Origin: Flavobacterium acetivorans
Lineage (GTDB): Bacteria; Bacteroidota; Bacteroidia; Flavobacteriales; Flavobacteriaceae
Direction: 5' to 3'
NCBI RefSeq assembly: GCF_020911885.1
Contig: NZ_CP087132.1
Span: 1,860,001 to 1,924,000 of the forward strand
DNA length: 64,000 bases
The position numbers were made by a program, and so were the translations under genes. The notes below the pieces were generated by a model, which was given only the letters and a program-made list of their open reading frames with translations, had not been told where the DNA came from and ran no database searches. Each line of letters starts with the position of its first letter. Position 1 is the first letter of the stretch. This document shows, piece by piece, positions 42,992 through 52,017 of the stretch.

Positions 42992-44810
42992 TTAAATATA
43001 ATTTAAAAGTGGATCCTACACCCACTTCACTTTCAACTTCAATTTTACCTTTCATGGCTTCGATTTGGTTTTTGGTAATAAATAATCCAATACCTCTAGC
43101 ATCACTATTGCCATGAAATGTTTTAAACATACCAAATATTTTATGGCCGTTTTTATCTAAATCTATTCCCAAACCATTGTCTTTGAAATTTATGATAGTA
43201 TGCTGATCATTAAGTTCATAGTTTATCTCTAAAGTAGTTGCTCTATCAGGAGATTTGTATCTTATGGCATTTGTAAATAGATTCAGTAAGATACTTTCCA
43301 GATATGCCGGAACGGCGAATATGGTTAAATCATCAGGTATGGTATCAAGTACTGTAATTTGATTTTCTTTGATGGTTAGGTTTAAGATGTTTTTCGTTTT
43401 TTCGATCTCATCTTTTAGACAAATTTTTGTTTTCTCTAGATTAGTGCTTTTTTGAATGGTGATGGTTTCGTTTAAATATTCGATGGTTTCAGAGAGTTTT
43501 TCTGTCGCTTCTTTGAAAAGATCAATATAAGATAATTTTTCTTCTACGTCTTCTGTGTCATTCATTACTTCTAGTATCATCGATAGATTACTGGTATGCG
43601 AACGAATATTATGCGAAATTATATGAGCAAAATTAAATAGTTTGTTATTCTGATCAGTAGTTACTTCTAATAATTTATTTAATTCTAATTCTTTAGCTTG
43701 TCTAATACTCACATCTCTTCCTACTCCTATGTAGTTGATTAAGGTATTTTGTTTGTTAAATACGGGATTAATGTTTAAGTCAAACCAATATTTTTCTTTA
43801 TTTTTTTTGTAATTGAGGATGGTGACTTTGATGCTTTTCTTTTGCTGAATCGCTTGTTTCATTATGTCAGTTGTATGCTGATCTGTTTCAGGACCTTTGG
43901 ATAAGAAGCCTGGTGTGTAGCCCACTATTTCATTAAGACTAAAGCCTGTGAGTTCCAGATAAGCCTTGTTTGCCCAGACCGTTTTTCCCATTGCATCTGC
44001 AATAATGATAGTATCAGTAGTTTCAGATACGGCTAGAGAAAGCATATTCATATTGCTTTCTGCACTTTTTCGCTCGGAAATATCTCTAATAAAGCATACT
44101 AAATAGTTTTTTTCTCCTACTTGAAATTTTTTTCCCGAAGCTATTTCGACTGGAACAGCTTCTCCCGATTTAGTTTTTAGATAAGCCTCATTTACAATGT
44201 AATCATCCTTTGCCAAATGATACTTCATGAAAATAGCAACTTTCTTATTGTATTTATCAGGGAATAATTCAGAAATGTGTAAACCGATTAGTTCAGAATT
44301 ATTATATCCAGAAAGCACCACAGCTCTAGGATTATATTGGGTAATGAAACCATCAGAAGTGTCAATTATAAAAATAGCATCATTAGCACTCGAAAAAATA
44401 GATGAAAATTTTTCAACATTTAATTGAAGCTCATTAATTAGGTTTTGTTCTTTGGTAATGTCTTGAAAAGTACCTAATAAACGTCTGGGTTTTCCGTTCT
44501 TAAATACTATCTGGCAATTACATTCCACATATTTAATGTTATTTTTAGCGGTTGTAATTTGAAATTTGTCACTAAATGGAATTCCTTCATTGATGGCTTG
44601 ATCGAGAAAGAATTTAATTCGATCTCTGTTCTCTCCTTCAGTATAGAAAGGAATTGCACTGCCCAGTACAGGTATGAAATCTTCGGGTACTTCAAGGATG
44701 CATCTAGTCACAGCATCCCAGTATACGGAGCTTTTTTTTAGATTGAGCTCCCATATTCCAATTTTTGCCGATTGGGCAGCATTGAAATACAGCTTAAGCT
44801 TATTTTTCAT
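42981..44810 (-). CDS. Soluble triple-PAS sensor histidine kinase
   Basis: 609 residues without membrane helices: PAS1 (SAKIGIWELNLKKSSVYW), PAS2 (DAIFIIDTSDGFITQYNPRA), PAS3 (TIIIADAMGKTVWANKAYLELTG cut here to its key part), HisKA with the unusual H-box ISHNIRSHTSNL, and an ATPase domain (LFTNAIRY, FKDNGLGIDL, ARGIGLFITKNQ). PAS3 contains GFLSKGPETD, like the FMN loop of LOV domains, but lacks the photoactive Cys. It overlaps the receiver gene downstream. Confidence 0.9.
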   Translation of the reverse strand: MKNKLKLYFNAAQSAKIGIWELNLKKSSVYWDAVTRCILEVPEDFIPVLGSAIPFYTEGENRDRIKFFLDQAINEGIPFSDKFQITTAKNNIKYVECNCQIVFKNGKPRRLLGTFQDITKEQNLINELQLNVEKFSSIFSSANDAIFIIDTSDGFITQYNPRAVVLSGYNNSELIGLHISELFPDKYNKKVAIFMKYHLAKDDYIVNEAYLKTKSGEAVPVEIASGKKFQVGEKNYLVCFIRDISERKSAESNMNMLSLAVSETTDTIIIADAMGKTVWANKAYLELTGFSLNEIVGYTPGFLSKGPETDQHTTDIMKQAIQQKKSIKVTILNYKKNKEKYWFDLNINPVFNKQNTLINYIGVGRDVSIRQAKELELNKLLEVTTDQNNKLFNFAHIISHNIRSHTSNLSMILEVMNDTEDVEEKLSYIDLFKEATEKLSETIEYLNETITIQKSTNLEKTKICLKDEIEKTKNILNLTIKENQITVLDTIPDDLTIFAVPAYLESILLNLFTNAIRYKSPDRATTLEINYELNDQHTIINFKDNGLGIDLDKNGHKIFGMFKTFHGNSDARGIGLFITKNQIEAMKGKIEVESEVGVGSTFKLYLNEK

Positions 44811-44856
44811 AACAGTAGGTTACTTAGTATTTAAATTTTAATTTTATAGGGGTGGG

Positions 44857-44864
44857 CAAATTTA
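44857..44864 (-). promoter_or_regulatory. -7 box of the triple-PAS kinase gene
   Basis: Reads TAAATTTG on the minus strand, a perfect TAnnTTTG, 46 bases before the kinase start. Confidence 0.45.
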
Positions 44865-45098
44865 ATTTAAATTAATAAGGTTCGGGGGGGTTCGATCGAA
44901 AAAAAGAACATTGTAGCGGCTTTTTTTTAAATCTCTTCATACTAGAGATTTAAGTTTTTGTCTAAAAAAAAAACATAATGCTATTATCTTTATAAACGTT
45001 TGAATGTTATTTAATTAGGTTTTGTGCTTTTTAGTATTAAATAGTAGTGTAGAAGTGCGTATAATTTTACAAGGCATGAAGTAGTTGGTCAAACGCTG

Positions 45099-45127
45099 TT
45101 TTGCGATTATAATTTAATGTAAATTTG
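45099..45127 (+). promoter_or_regulatory. Promoter of the kinase-like gene
   Basis: TTTTG (45099-45103), 16 bases, then TAAATTTG (45120-45127), 16 bases before the start codon. Confidence 0.6.
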
Positions 45128-45143
45128 TATTAAATAACTAGTA

Positions 45144-46193
45144 ATGGAAGACTCTTCAATCCTGTTTAAAAAACCCAGTTATCCTATAAATCAAGCGCTT
45201 TCTGATTATTTGGAACGGTATGATCGTGTCTCCAAGGTTGCAATCAGTTACGATGATTTATTGCGTTTTTCGGGTTCTATTAATGTCTATGATAAAAATG
45301 ATCAGGACACATTATGGATTCGTGTATATTACAATGAATTTGAAAGGACTGAAATTGATTTGACATTAAAGAAAATCTATTCCCTTTTACTATCCGATGG
45401 AAATTTAGGAATTCTAAAATTTTTAAATGTCGATTCTATCGATTATTGCACTTTTGGAAATTCTAAACCCTTTAGAGTAAAAGTGCGAAATATTCTAAAT
45501 GATAACTATACCCATTTTTATATCAAGAAGGCTGATGCTTCAAGGGTTTACGGCTTAGAATTAGAGCATATTCTGTCTCCTGATAAAATTAACTTTTTGG
45601 TTTATAAAGATACTCTGATAGAAGAGCACATCATGGGAATTCCTGGTGATGTATTTATAAAAACGCTTCTAAGCAGTTGTACCGAGACTGAAAAAGCGCA
45701 AATAGCCAAAGAATTTGTAAAATTCAACGAACGTTGTATGATTCGTTTGCTAGGCGATATGCGCTCGTATAATTATGTGGTGGTACCAACTCATGATTTT
45801 GACCAAGTTGTTTATAAAATACGCGCCATCGATTTTGATCAGCAATGTTATGAGGGGAATTTTAAGATCTATCGACCTCAATTTTTTAAAGAAAATTATC
45901 CAATGGTAAAATTAGTCAAAGATAAACTCCAAGACAGTTCGATTGACCAATACAAAGACGAGGAAAGATCAGCTTTGGCTAAAAGAATTCATTCAGCTGA
46001 AAATAAAATCAAACGACTATTGCAAATTATGAGTGATGACACTATAGCCCCAAAAGAGAATCAAATGAAATTACAAATGGAATTATATCGCTATACAAAC
46101 GATATGAATTTTAAAAATGCAAAATCGATGGGTTATATATTGAAAGCCGCATTTGAATTTATTATCAGAAACTTTAAAAAAGTTAATTATTAA
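45144..46193 (+). CDS. Divergent APH-like kinase-fold protein, function unknown
   Basis: 349 residues with no signal peptide. Motifs fit a kinase fold: a beta-strand lysine pair in FYIKKADASR (K128/K129), a catalytic-loop match LGDMRSYNYVVV (D205 and N210, the same D-x4-N spacing as HGDLHxxN of APH and choline kinases), and a metal-binding IDFD (D230) like the DFG of that group. A C-terminal charged helical region (residues 250-349) follows. Catalysis is inferred; the loop His is replaced by Leu. The substrate could be protein, lipid or a small molecule. It has its own promoter. Confidence 0.6.
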   Translation: MEDSSILFKKPSYPINQALSDYLERYDRVSKVAISYDDLLRFSGSINVYDKNDQDTLWIRVYYNEFERTEIDLTLKKIYSLLLSDGNLGILKFLNVDSIDYCTFGNSKPFRVKVRNILNDNYTHFYIKKADASRVYGLELEHILSPDKINFLVYKDTLIEEHIMGIPGDVFIKTLLSSCTETEKAQIAKEFVKFNERCMIRLLGDMRSYNYVVVPTHDFDQVVYKIRAIDFDQQCYEGNFKIYRPQFFKENYPMVKLVKDKLQDSSIDQYKDEERSALAKRIHSAENKIKRLLQIMSDDTIAPKENQMKLQMELYRYTNDMNFKNAKSMGYILKAAFEFIIRNFKKVNY

Positions 46194-46229
46194 ACAGCAT
46201 TTTATATTTATTTAATGATTATTTGAATT

Positions 46230-47105
46230 ATGAAAAACTATATTTCTCTAATAGCAGTATTTTTTTTATTAGCCTGCCAACACAATTCTAGTCCCATAAA
46301 GGAACTGTATGTTTTACCTAAAAAGTTGAAAGAAGTTTCGGGAATCACATCTTCACAACAGCTAGGTTTTATATGGGCTTTAGAAGATAGCGGAAATCCG
46401 AATGTAATTTATGGATTGGATGCTAATGGCGTTCTTGCCCAAACCATAACTATTACAAATGCTACAAATATAGATTGGGAAGATATTACCCATGACAAAG
46501 AAGGAAATTTATATCTAGGGGATTTTGGAAATAATGAAAATACGAGAACGGATTTGTGTATTTATAAAATCGATAAAAAAGGATTGAAAAATAACAGTAC
46601 TGCTTCGACCTCTAAAATCTCTTTTGCCTATCCGGAACAAAAAGATTTCCCACCTAAAAAGAAAGAATTGTTTTATGACGTTGAAGGTTTTTTTGAGTTC
46701 AAAAACAATTTTTATTTGTTTACCAAAAACAGAAGCAAAGGATTTGATGGCACCACTTTTCTATACAAAGTTCCTAATATTAATGGTTTTCATCAAGCGC
46801 AGCTAATAGGAAAGTTTAAAACATGTGGGGACTACAATCATTGTGTGATTACAAGCGCTGCCATAAGTCCTGATGGATTGAAAGTAGTAATCTTGAGTCA
46901 TGACAAAATTTGGTTGTTCGAAAATTTTAAACGCGACAATTTCTTGAGTGGAACAAAAACAACATTCGATTTGAACCATTTTTCTCAAAAAGAAGCCATT
47001 TGCTTTAAAAACAATGATATAGTGCTTATTGCCGATGAAAAAACTAAAAAAATAGGAGGGAAGGTTTATGAAGTTAGTATCAAAAAACTAAAATCCAAAT
47101 CCTAG
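46230..47105 (+). CDS. Lipoprotein with a beta-propeller-like fold
   Basis: 291 residues with a lipobox FFLLAC (Cys16). The body has repeated strand motifs (LGFIWALEDSG, NLYLGDFGNNENTR, FYDVEGFFEFKNNFYLFTK, SAAISPDGLKVVILSHDK, EAICFKNNDIVLIADE) typical of SdiA-regulated or phytase-esterase-like propellers. No catalytic residues can be named. The gene follows the kinase-like gene by 36 bases, so it is likely in the same transcript, and its 3' end overlaps the convergent fusion gene by 18 bases. Confidence 0.65.
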   Translation: MKNYISLIAVFFLLACQHNSSPIKELYVLPKKLKEVSGITSSQQLGFIWALEDSGNPNVIYGLDANGVLAQTITITNATNIDWEDITHDKEGNLYLGDFGNNENTRTDLCIYKIDKKGLKNNSTASTSKISFAYPEQKDFPPKKKELFYDVEGFFEFKNNFYLFTKNRSKGFDGTTFLYKVPNINGFHQAQLIGKFKTCGDYNHCVITSAAISPDGLKVVILSHDKIWLFENFKRDNFLSGTKTTFDLNHFSQKEAICFKNNDIVLIADEKTKKIGGKVYEVSIKKLKSKS

Positions 47106-50100
47106 CCCAAAAGTAATTCTGGCCTCTTCATCAACGCTTTTGAAATAGGTGAGTCGGGCTGTAATCACATTCAATCCGTTGAGCCAGATTCCGCCTCCAA
47201 CGGATTGATGCCATTTGTTAGAATTTTCGCCTTGAAGCCAAACCCTCCCATAGTCAAAACCGCCTAAAACGCCATAGGACATAGGTAGTAAACTACGTTT
47301 TATTTTCCCCAAATTCCATCGCAAATCACTACTTTGATAAAAGGATTGATTACCTAAAAAGCGTTCGTTTCTATATCCTCGTAAATCATAATCCCCCCCT
47401 AAAGTGGCTCCTTGATAAAATTCAAAATTGTTGTTTAACAATGTTTTTGCTTTTATAATAGTAGCCAAGACTACTTTGCCGGCTGGATCAATTTTATGAT
47501 TAAAATTAAGTTTACCTTCTAATGAAGGAAAATTTCTTTTGCTGTCATGTAGGTCCATTTTCCAACTTCCGGCAATAGAAAACCCCATTCCCATGGTGGG
47601 AAGGGAGGCAACATCATAATTTTCGAAACTATATTTTACTGTTGCACCAGCAAATTGACGGTTTTGAAAAATAGCTTGGTTGATAGTTGAGGGAAGGCTT
47701 ATAAAGCGATTCTCAGTAGCTTCTACTTTTATGTTCTCAAAAGCGGTTGTAATGTGAATTTCACTTCCAGCTGCCCCCACTTTTTTAATTGATGGAGCCA
47801 CTTTTAACATTTGGATGCGCACTCGATTGTAATCCATACCCTCAAGTTCATCATTATTGATAGTTTCATTGCCCGAACCAAAATAATTAATAGTGAAATT
47901 AGGACTGGTAATTCGTGTTTCTAAATCCAAATCCCATTTCTCAATTAATTTAGGTAAATGCGCATTGTATATAAATTCGTAGCCGCTTGTTGCAAAAAAA
48001 TAATTGGCACCTAAAAGATGCTTTTGAGTGTATGGATTTTGATTGAATTTATTAATGTTATAGCTCGCGGTGAAACCTAATTTTACACCATCATCAGGAT
48101 TATAGCCACCGGATGGCAAGCCTGAAAAAGCATTGTATTTTGGTTTTTCATAATTGTAAAGGTTCGTTTCATAGTCATCAGTCAAAACAGCGTTGGTTTT
48201 TTTGTCTAATGCATAAGAATTTACTTTGGATTTAAAATCGTAAATTTTTAGATTTTTGCCGTTTTCTACCGTGTACGAATCTTTATTTTGTCCGCCAATT
48301 AATCGAATTCTAGTTGTTGATTTTCCGTTTCCTTTCACTTCGAAAACATCCTCATCATCTAGGCCGTAAATCCAAATGTTTTTGGTTTTAGTAGCAGAGA
48401 ATTCTTTGGTGTAAAGTAGTTCTTCACCTTCTTTTTTTAACCGATAAACTTCGACTTCAAGCTGGTTTTTAGCTTTATGGTTGATTATAAATTTGTCTTT
48501 TTTATCGGTACCAACTATAAGAACTGTTTTTTGTAAAACAGCATAGTATTCGGAGGCATATTTTTGAAGCTGTTCTCTCCTCGTTTTTAATTTGTGTTTA
48601 ATGCTATCGATTGTCTCATCTAGTACTTCTTTGGGTAAATTGTCAAATGCACTATCTATGGCATCATCTGAAAGATTTTCTTGAATGTATTTAGCTTGCG
48701 TTATCCATTCTTTCTCAGTAGCCGTTTTAAGAAAGGCAAGGTCTAACGAGAAAGGTTCGCGATTGAGCCATTTGACATTTTTTATGTTTTCCTTAAAAGT
48801 TTGCATGTGGCGTAAGGCCGGCATTTTCATCAAAAGCGAAAGTAAAGCTCCATCGTATTTTGTAAATGCCTGATCTCTATCGCGAGGAATTGGTTTGTAA
48901 ATTATTTTTCCGGCTTCTTCATATTCGCCCCATCGCCACTGATCTTGATGTCGGTCCCAATCACCAATGAGCATATCAAATAATCGGGCTTTAATATAGG
49001 AATTTTCATCAATAGTATATTTCTCGTCTTTTTGTAGGTTTTTTAATAAATCTGTTGTGCTAATAATTGTATTGGGTTTTCCAAAGTTTTTCAAATCCTT
49101 TTGGCTATCAGAAGGTCGCTCCTCAATCATGTATAATTCATCACCAAAATCGGCATTGAAGTCATTTAATGCTTTGTGTTTTGGGATGTAGTACAATTTA
49201 GGATTGGTATGTGAAACGCCAATTTTTTCGGCAAGATTTCCTACAGCAAAAGGCGTGTAAGGATGCGAAGTGGTGTAGAAATCAAATAAAAAATTTTCGG
49301 CAACGGTGTTTTTAAATTCGTTTGCAATAAACTGATCTTTGAAAGCAACGGCTTGCAGAAAATTAGAAGCACTTTTTTTCATGGCACGCATGACATATTC
49401 CTGACCGTTTTTGTCAATGGTTCTTAATGATTTAGTTTGATGACCTCCACCAGCCCGTTTTGGTTGCAATCCGCCAAAAAGGGTGTCAATAGTTACCGTT
49501 TGTACTTCTATTGGTAGGCTGTAATATTTTCTATAATGTTTTCCGAATAAAAAGTTATAAAACCAGTTTTTGTCCGTTTGCTTTTTTGAGTAAATTGATG
49601 TTGTGGTAGTTTTAGCAAACGAATTTGGAAGTGCATCCGTGTTACTCTTTTTTGTATTCAATATCGTATGTTCAAATAGCAGTTTTTCGCTGTTGTTTTC
49701 ATTGCCGTAAAAAAATAGCTTTGCACTACCATTTTCGTAAATAGTCAACTTAGCATATCCATTTTTTCCATAGGAGAAGTCATTTGGAAATAGGGCTCTT
49801 GCTGCTTCAGATTTTGAACCAGCACCGCTGATAATTTGTTTGATGTTGTCTTTTTCAATGTATTGTAAGTTATGGTCATGACCTGAAACCACAAGAACAT
49901 TGTCATGACTTTGTAAAAGCGTTTTTAGTCGTTTTGTGAAAAGAGTATATTGCTTGTTTTGTAGGTCTTGTGGACTTATACCTGATGTTTTTCGAAGTAA
50001 ATTGATAAAAGAACCCAATACAGGAAGTGGGATTTTTTGTTCTAAAGGGAAAAGCTGTTTTTCTAATGAAAATTGGCCTCCATGTGTCCCGTTACTCATT

Positions 50101-50819
50101 AATGGATGATGAACTGCCAAAATAATAGTTTTGTCTTGGTTTTTATTTAAAAGACTTTCTAATTCATCAAAGAAAGCGGCTCTGCTCTTGATGTCACAAT
50201 TGTCATTTATGGTGGGGTTCTTATCCCAATCTTCTAAAAACCATTGACTGTCAATGGTGATTAAGCAGGTGTTTTCATCTATTTTTAAATCGTCTATCCC
50301 ACAATTTTTTCGAGGTAAAAAGGCTTTTTTATCCCCTAGATAATCCGATACAAATTTAGCTTGTCGTTCTAAACCTATAATACCGTTGTACCAATCATGA
50401 TTGCCAGGAATAAAAATGGTTTTACCTTTGTAATTTTCGGATAGTTTGAGTTGATTCGTTAATTTTTTTTCGGCTAATAGTAATTTGTCTGGATCATCGG
50501 TGCTGGGAAAACCTTTGGGATAAATGTTATCACCTAGAAATAAAAGAGTACTGTTTTTATCTGCTTTTTTTAGTTGTTCGTGAAGTAAATTCATGGTTTG
50601 CAGGGGCTTAATCTCGTTAGCATTACCGGCATCACCAATTAAAAAAAAAGTATGTACAATTTTAGAGGTATCAACAGCGTTTTGAGCTATCGGATTTTTG
50701 ATATTCTTACCAAATTGTGTTGCATGGGTGGCACAGGATTGAATAAGAATGCCTAGTAGAATTAAAAGTAATGAAGTTTTATTCCAAAGAATAAAACGAT
50801 TATCCAAAAACAATTTCAT
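47088..50819 (-). CDS. Metallophosphatase / kinase-like / outer-membrane barrel fusion
   Basis: 1243 residues with an apparent lipobox (LGILIQSC, Cys29). Part 1 (about 50-375) is a calcineurin-like phosphatase: FLIGDAGNANE, LGDNIYPKG, GNHDWY, AVHHPL, SGHDHN. Part 2 (about 440-790) shows a glycine-rich AGGGHQTKSLR with YVMRAMKK near 451, LIGDWDRHQDQWRW near 615 and IPRDRDQAF near 640, the order of FAM20, HipA and CotH kinases (DRHxxx, then D-x-x-x-F). Part 3 (about 860-1243) is a BamA/Omp85-like barrel with a terminal Phe. The family is known in Bacteroidota; function is not. The middle part's kinase nature is inference. Confidence 0.72.
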   Translation of the reverse strand: MKLFLDNRFILWNKTSLLLILLGILIQSCATHATQFGKNIKNPIAQNAVDTSKIVHTFFLIGDAGNANEIKPLQTMNLLHEQLKKADKNSTLLFLGDNIYPKGFPSTDDPDKLLLAEKKLTNQLKLSENYKGKTIFIPGNHDWYNGIIGLERQAKFVSDYLGDKKAFLPRKNCGIDDLKIDENTCLITIDSQWFLEDWDKNPTINDNCDIKSRAAFFDELESLLNKNQDKTIILAVHHPLMSNGTHGGQFSLEKQLFPLEQKIPLPVLGSFINLLRKTSGISPQDLQNKQYTLFTKRLKTLLQSHDNVLVVSGHDHNLQYIEKDNIKQIISGAGSKSEAARALFPNDFSYGKNGYAKLTIYENGSAKLFFYGNENNSEKLLFEHTILNTKKSNTDALPNSFAKTTTTSIYSKKQTDKNWFYNFLFGKHYRKYYSLPIEVQTVTIDTLFGGLQPKRAGGGHQTKSLRTIDKNGQEYVMRAMKKSASNFLQAVAFKDQFIANEFKNTVAENFLFDFYTTSHPYTPFAVGNLAEKIGVSHTNPKLYYIPKHKALNDFNADFGDELYMIEERPSDSQKDLKNFGKPNTIISTTDLLKNLQKDEKYTIDENSYIKARLFDMLIGDWDRHQDQWRWGEYEEAGKIIYKPIPRDRDQAFTKYDGALLSLLMKMPALRHMQTFKENIKNVKWLNREPFSLDLAFLKTATEKEWITQAKYIQENLSDDAIDSAFDNLPKEVLDETIDSIKHKLKTRREQLQKYASEYYAVLQKTVLIVGTDKKDKFIINHKAKNQLEVEVYRLKKEGEELLYTKEFSATKTKNIWIYGLDDEDVFEVKGNGKSTTRIRLIGGQNKDSYTVENGKNLKIYDFKSKVNSYALDKKTNAVLTDDYETNLYNYEKPKYNAFSGLPSGGYNPDDGVKLGFTASYNINKFNQNPYTQKHLLGANYFFATSGYEFIYNAHLPKLIEKWDLDLETRITSPNFTINYFGSGNETINNDELEGMDYNRVRIQMLKVAPSIKKVGAAGSEIHITTAFENIKVEATENRFISLPSTINQAIFQNRQFAGATVKYSFENYDVASLPTMGMGFSIAGSWKMDLHDSKRNFPSLEGKLNFNHKIDPAGKVVLATIIKAKTLLNNNFEFYQGATLGGDYDLRGYRNERFLGNQSFYQSSDLRWNLGKIKRSLLPMSYGVLGGFDYGRVWLQGENSNKWHQSVGGGIWLNGLNVITARLTYFKSVDEEARITFGLGFGF

Positions 50820-50838
50820 AATTTAGTAGTGTAAAAAT

Positions 50839-52017
50839 ATGTTTATGACCCTTTTAAATGAAGCCGAAGAATTTGTTAGTAAATTATTCAAAGATAAGCT
50901 TTCTACTTTATTTACCTACCATAATTTTAACCATACCCTTGGTGTTGTAGCAGCAGTTAATCAAATTACTGAGGCCGAAAATATTAATCTTCTCGATAAA
51001 GAGATTTTATTGATTGCCGCTTGGTTTCACGATACGGGTTATATTCAGGGCTGCACTAATCATGAAGATTCCAGTATTAATATTGTTTCTACTTTTTTAA
51101 AAGATAAAGAGAAGTCATCAGATTATATTGCCAAGGTTTGTAGTTTGATAAATGCTACCCGATACGGTTATGAACCTCAGACACTTTTTGAAAAAATTAT
51201 AAAGGATGCTGATTATTTTCATTTGGGAAGTGAAGAATATTTATCTTCCTGTGAATCTTTGAGAATAGAATGGAAAAATCTAGATCAAAAATGCTTTTCA
51301 GATAACGATTGGGTCGTTGAAAATTCGGATTTTCTAATTAATAGACATCGTTTTTACACGGATTTTGCCTTGCAGCATTGGCAATCGATAAAAGAAAAAA
51401 ACATAGAAAGTATTCAAAAGAAGCTAATAAAGATGGAAGTTAAAAAAGAAAAGGAAAATAAGAAAAGGGAGCGAGGAGAAAAACCGGATCGTGGGATAGA
51501 AACTTTATTTAGAGTTACTTTAGGAAATCATACCCGTTTGAGCGGAATTGCGGATAGTAAGGCTAATATTTTACTTTCGGTAAATGCAATTATTATTTCA
51601 ATCGCGCTATCCACTTTAATTCCAAAATTAGACAGTCCTAGAAACAGTCATCTGATGATTCCTACTTTTATTATGCTGATTTCGAGTGTGGTTACTATAA
51701 TTTTTGCAATCCTATCGACACGACCAAAAGTTACCAAAGGTGTTTTTGACCGTCAGGATATTGAAGAAAGAAAAGTAAATTTACTTTTCTTTGGAAATTT
51801 CTATAAAATGCCGTTGAATGAATACCAATGGGCTATGAATGAGATGATGAAAGACAGAGAATACCTTTATAATTCAATGATAAAAGACCTGTATTTTTTA
51901 GGATTAGTTTTGGAAAAAAAATACAGATTACTGCGAATTGCTTATAATTTATTTATGATCGGAATCGTATTATCGGTTGTGGCTTTTGTTATTGCTTTCA
52001 AAATGATTGGAACTTAA
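50839..52017 (+). CDS. HD phosphohydrolase fused to a Pycsar-type transmembrane effector domain
   Basis: 392 residues. N-terminal HD domain with intact metal ligands (YHNFNHT, AAWFHDTGY, HEDSS, IIKDADYFH). After a charged linker (about 195-215), a DUF5706-like segment begins at GIADSKANILLSVNA with three membrane helices (about 240-260, 275-295, 370-390). DUF5706 is the PycTM effector of Pycsar defence, but the HD fusion is widespread in Bacteroidota and not proven to be a defence protein. No pyrimidine cyclase is recognised in the window. The ATG at 50845 is an alternative start. Confidence 0.78.
   Translation: MFMTLLNEAEEFVSKLFKDKLSTLFTYHNFNHTLGVVAAVNQITEAENINLLDKEILLIAAWFHDTGYIQGCTNHEDSSINIVSTFLKDKEKSSDYIAKVCSLINATRYGYEPQTLFEKIIKDADYFHLGSEEYLSSCESLRIEWKNLDQKCFSDNDWVVENSDFLINRHRFYTDFALQHWQSIKEKNIESIQKKLIKMEVKKEKENKKRERGEKPDRGIETLFRVTLGNHTRLSGIADSKANILLSVNAIIISIALSTLIPKLDSPRNSHLMIPTFIMLISSVVTIIFAILSTRPKVTKGVFDRQDIEERKVNLLFFGNFYKMPLNEYQWAMNEMMKDREYLYNSMIKDLYFLGLVLEKKYRLLRIAYNLFMIGIVLSVVAFVIAFKMIGT

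Larger units (their letters stand above)
44811..45143. other. Intergenic region of 333 bases with divergent promoters and a hairpin
   Basis: This gap between the divergent kinase and kinase-like genes holds no convincing reading frame. It contains a minus-strand TAAATTTG box, a hairpin AAATCTCT / AGAGATTT (44929-44936, 44944-44951) next to a T8 run, and a plus-strand promoter at 45099-45127. A GGGGGGGTTCGATC stretch near 44885 looks like a tRNA T arm but has no cloverleaf around it. Confidence 0.5.

Noticed and set aside
44881..44900. GGGGGGGTTCGATC resembling a tRNA T arm
   Set aside because: No acceptor, anticodon or D arm is found around it.
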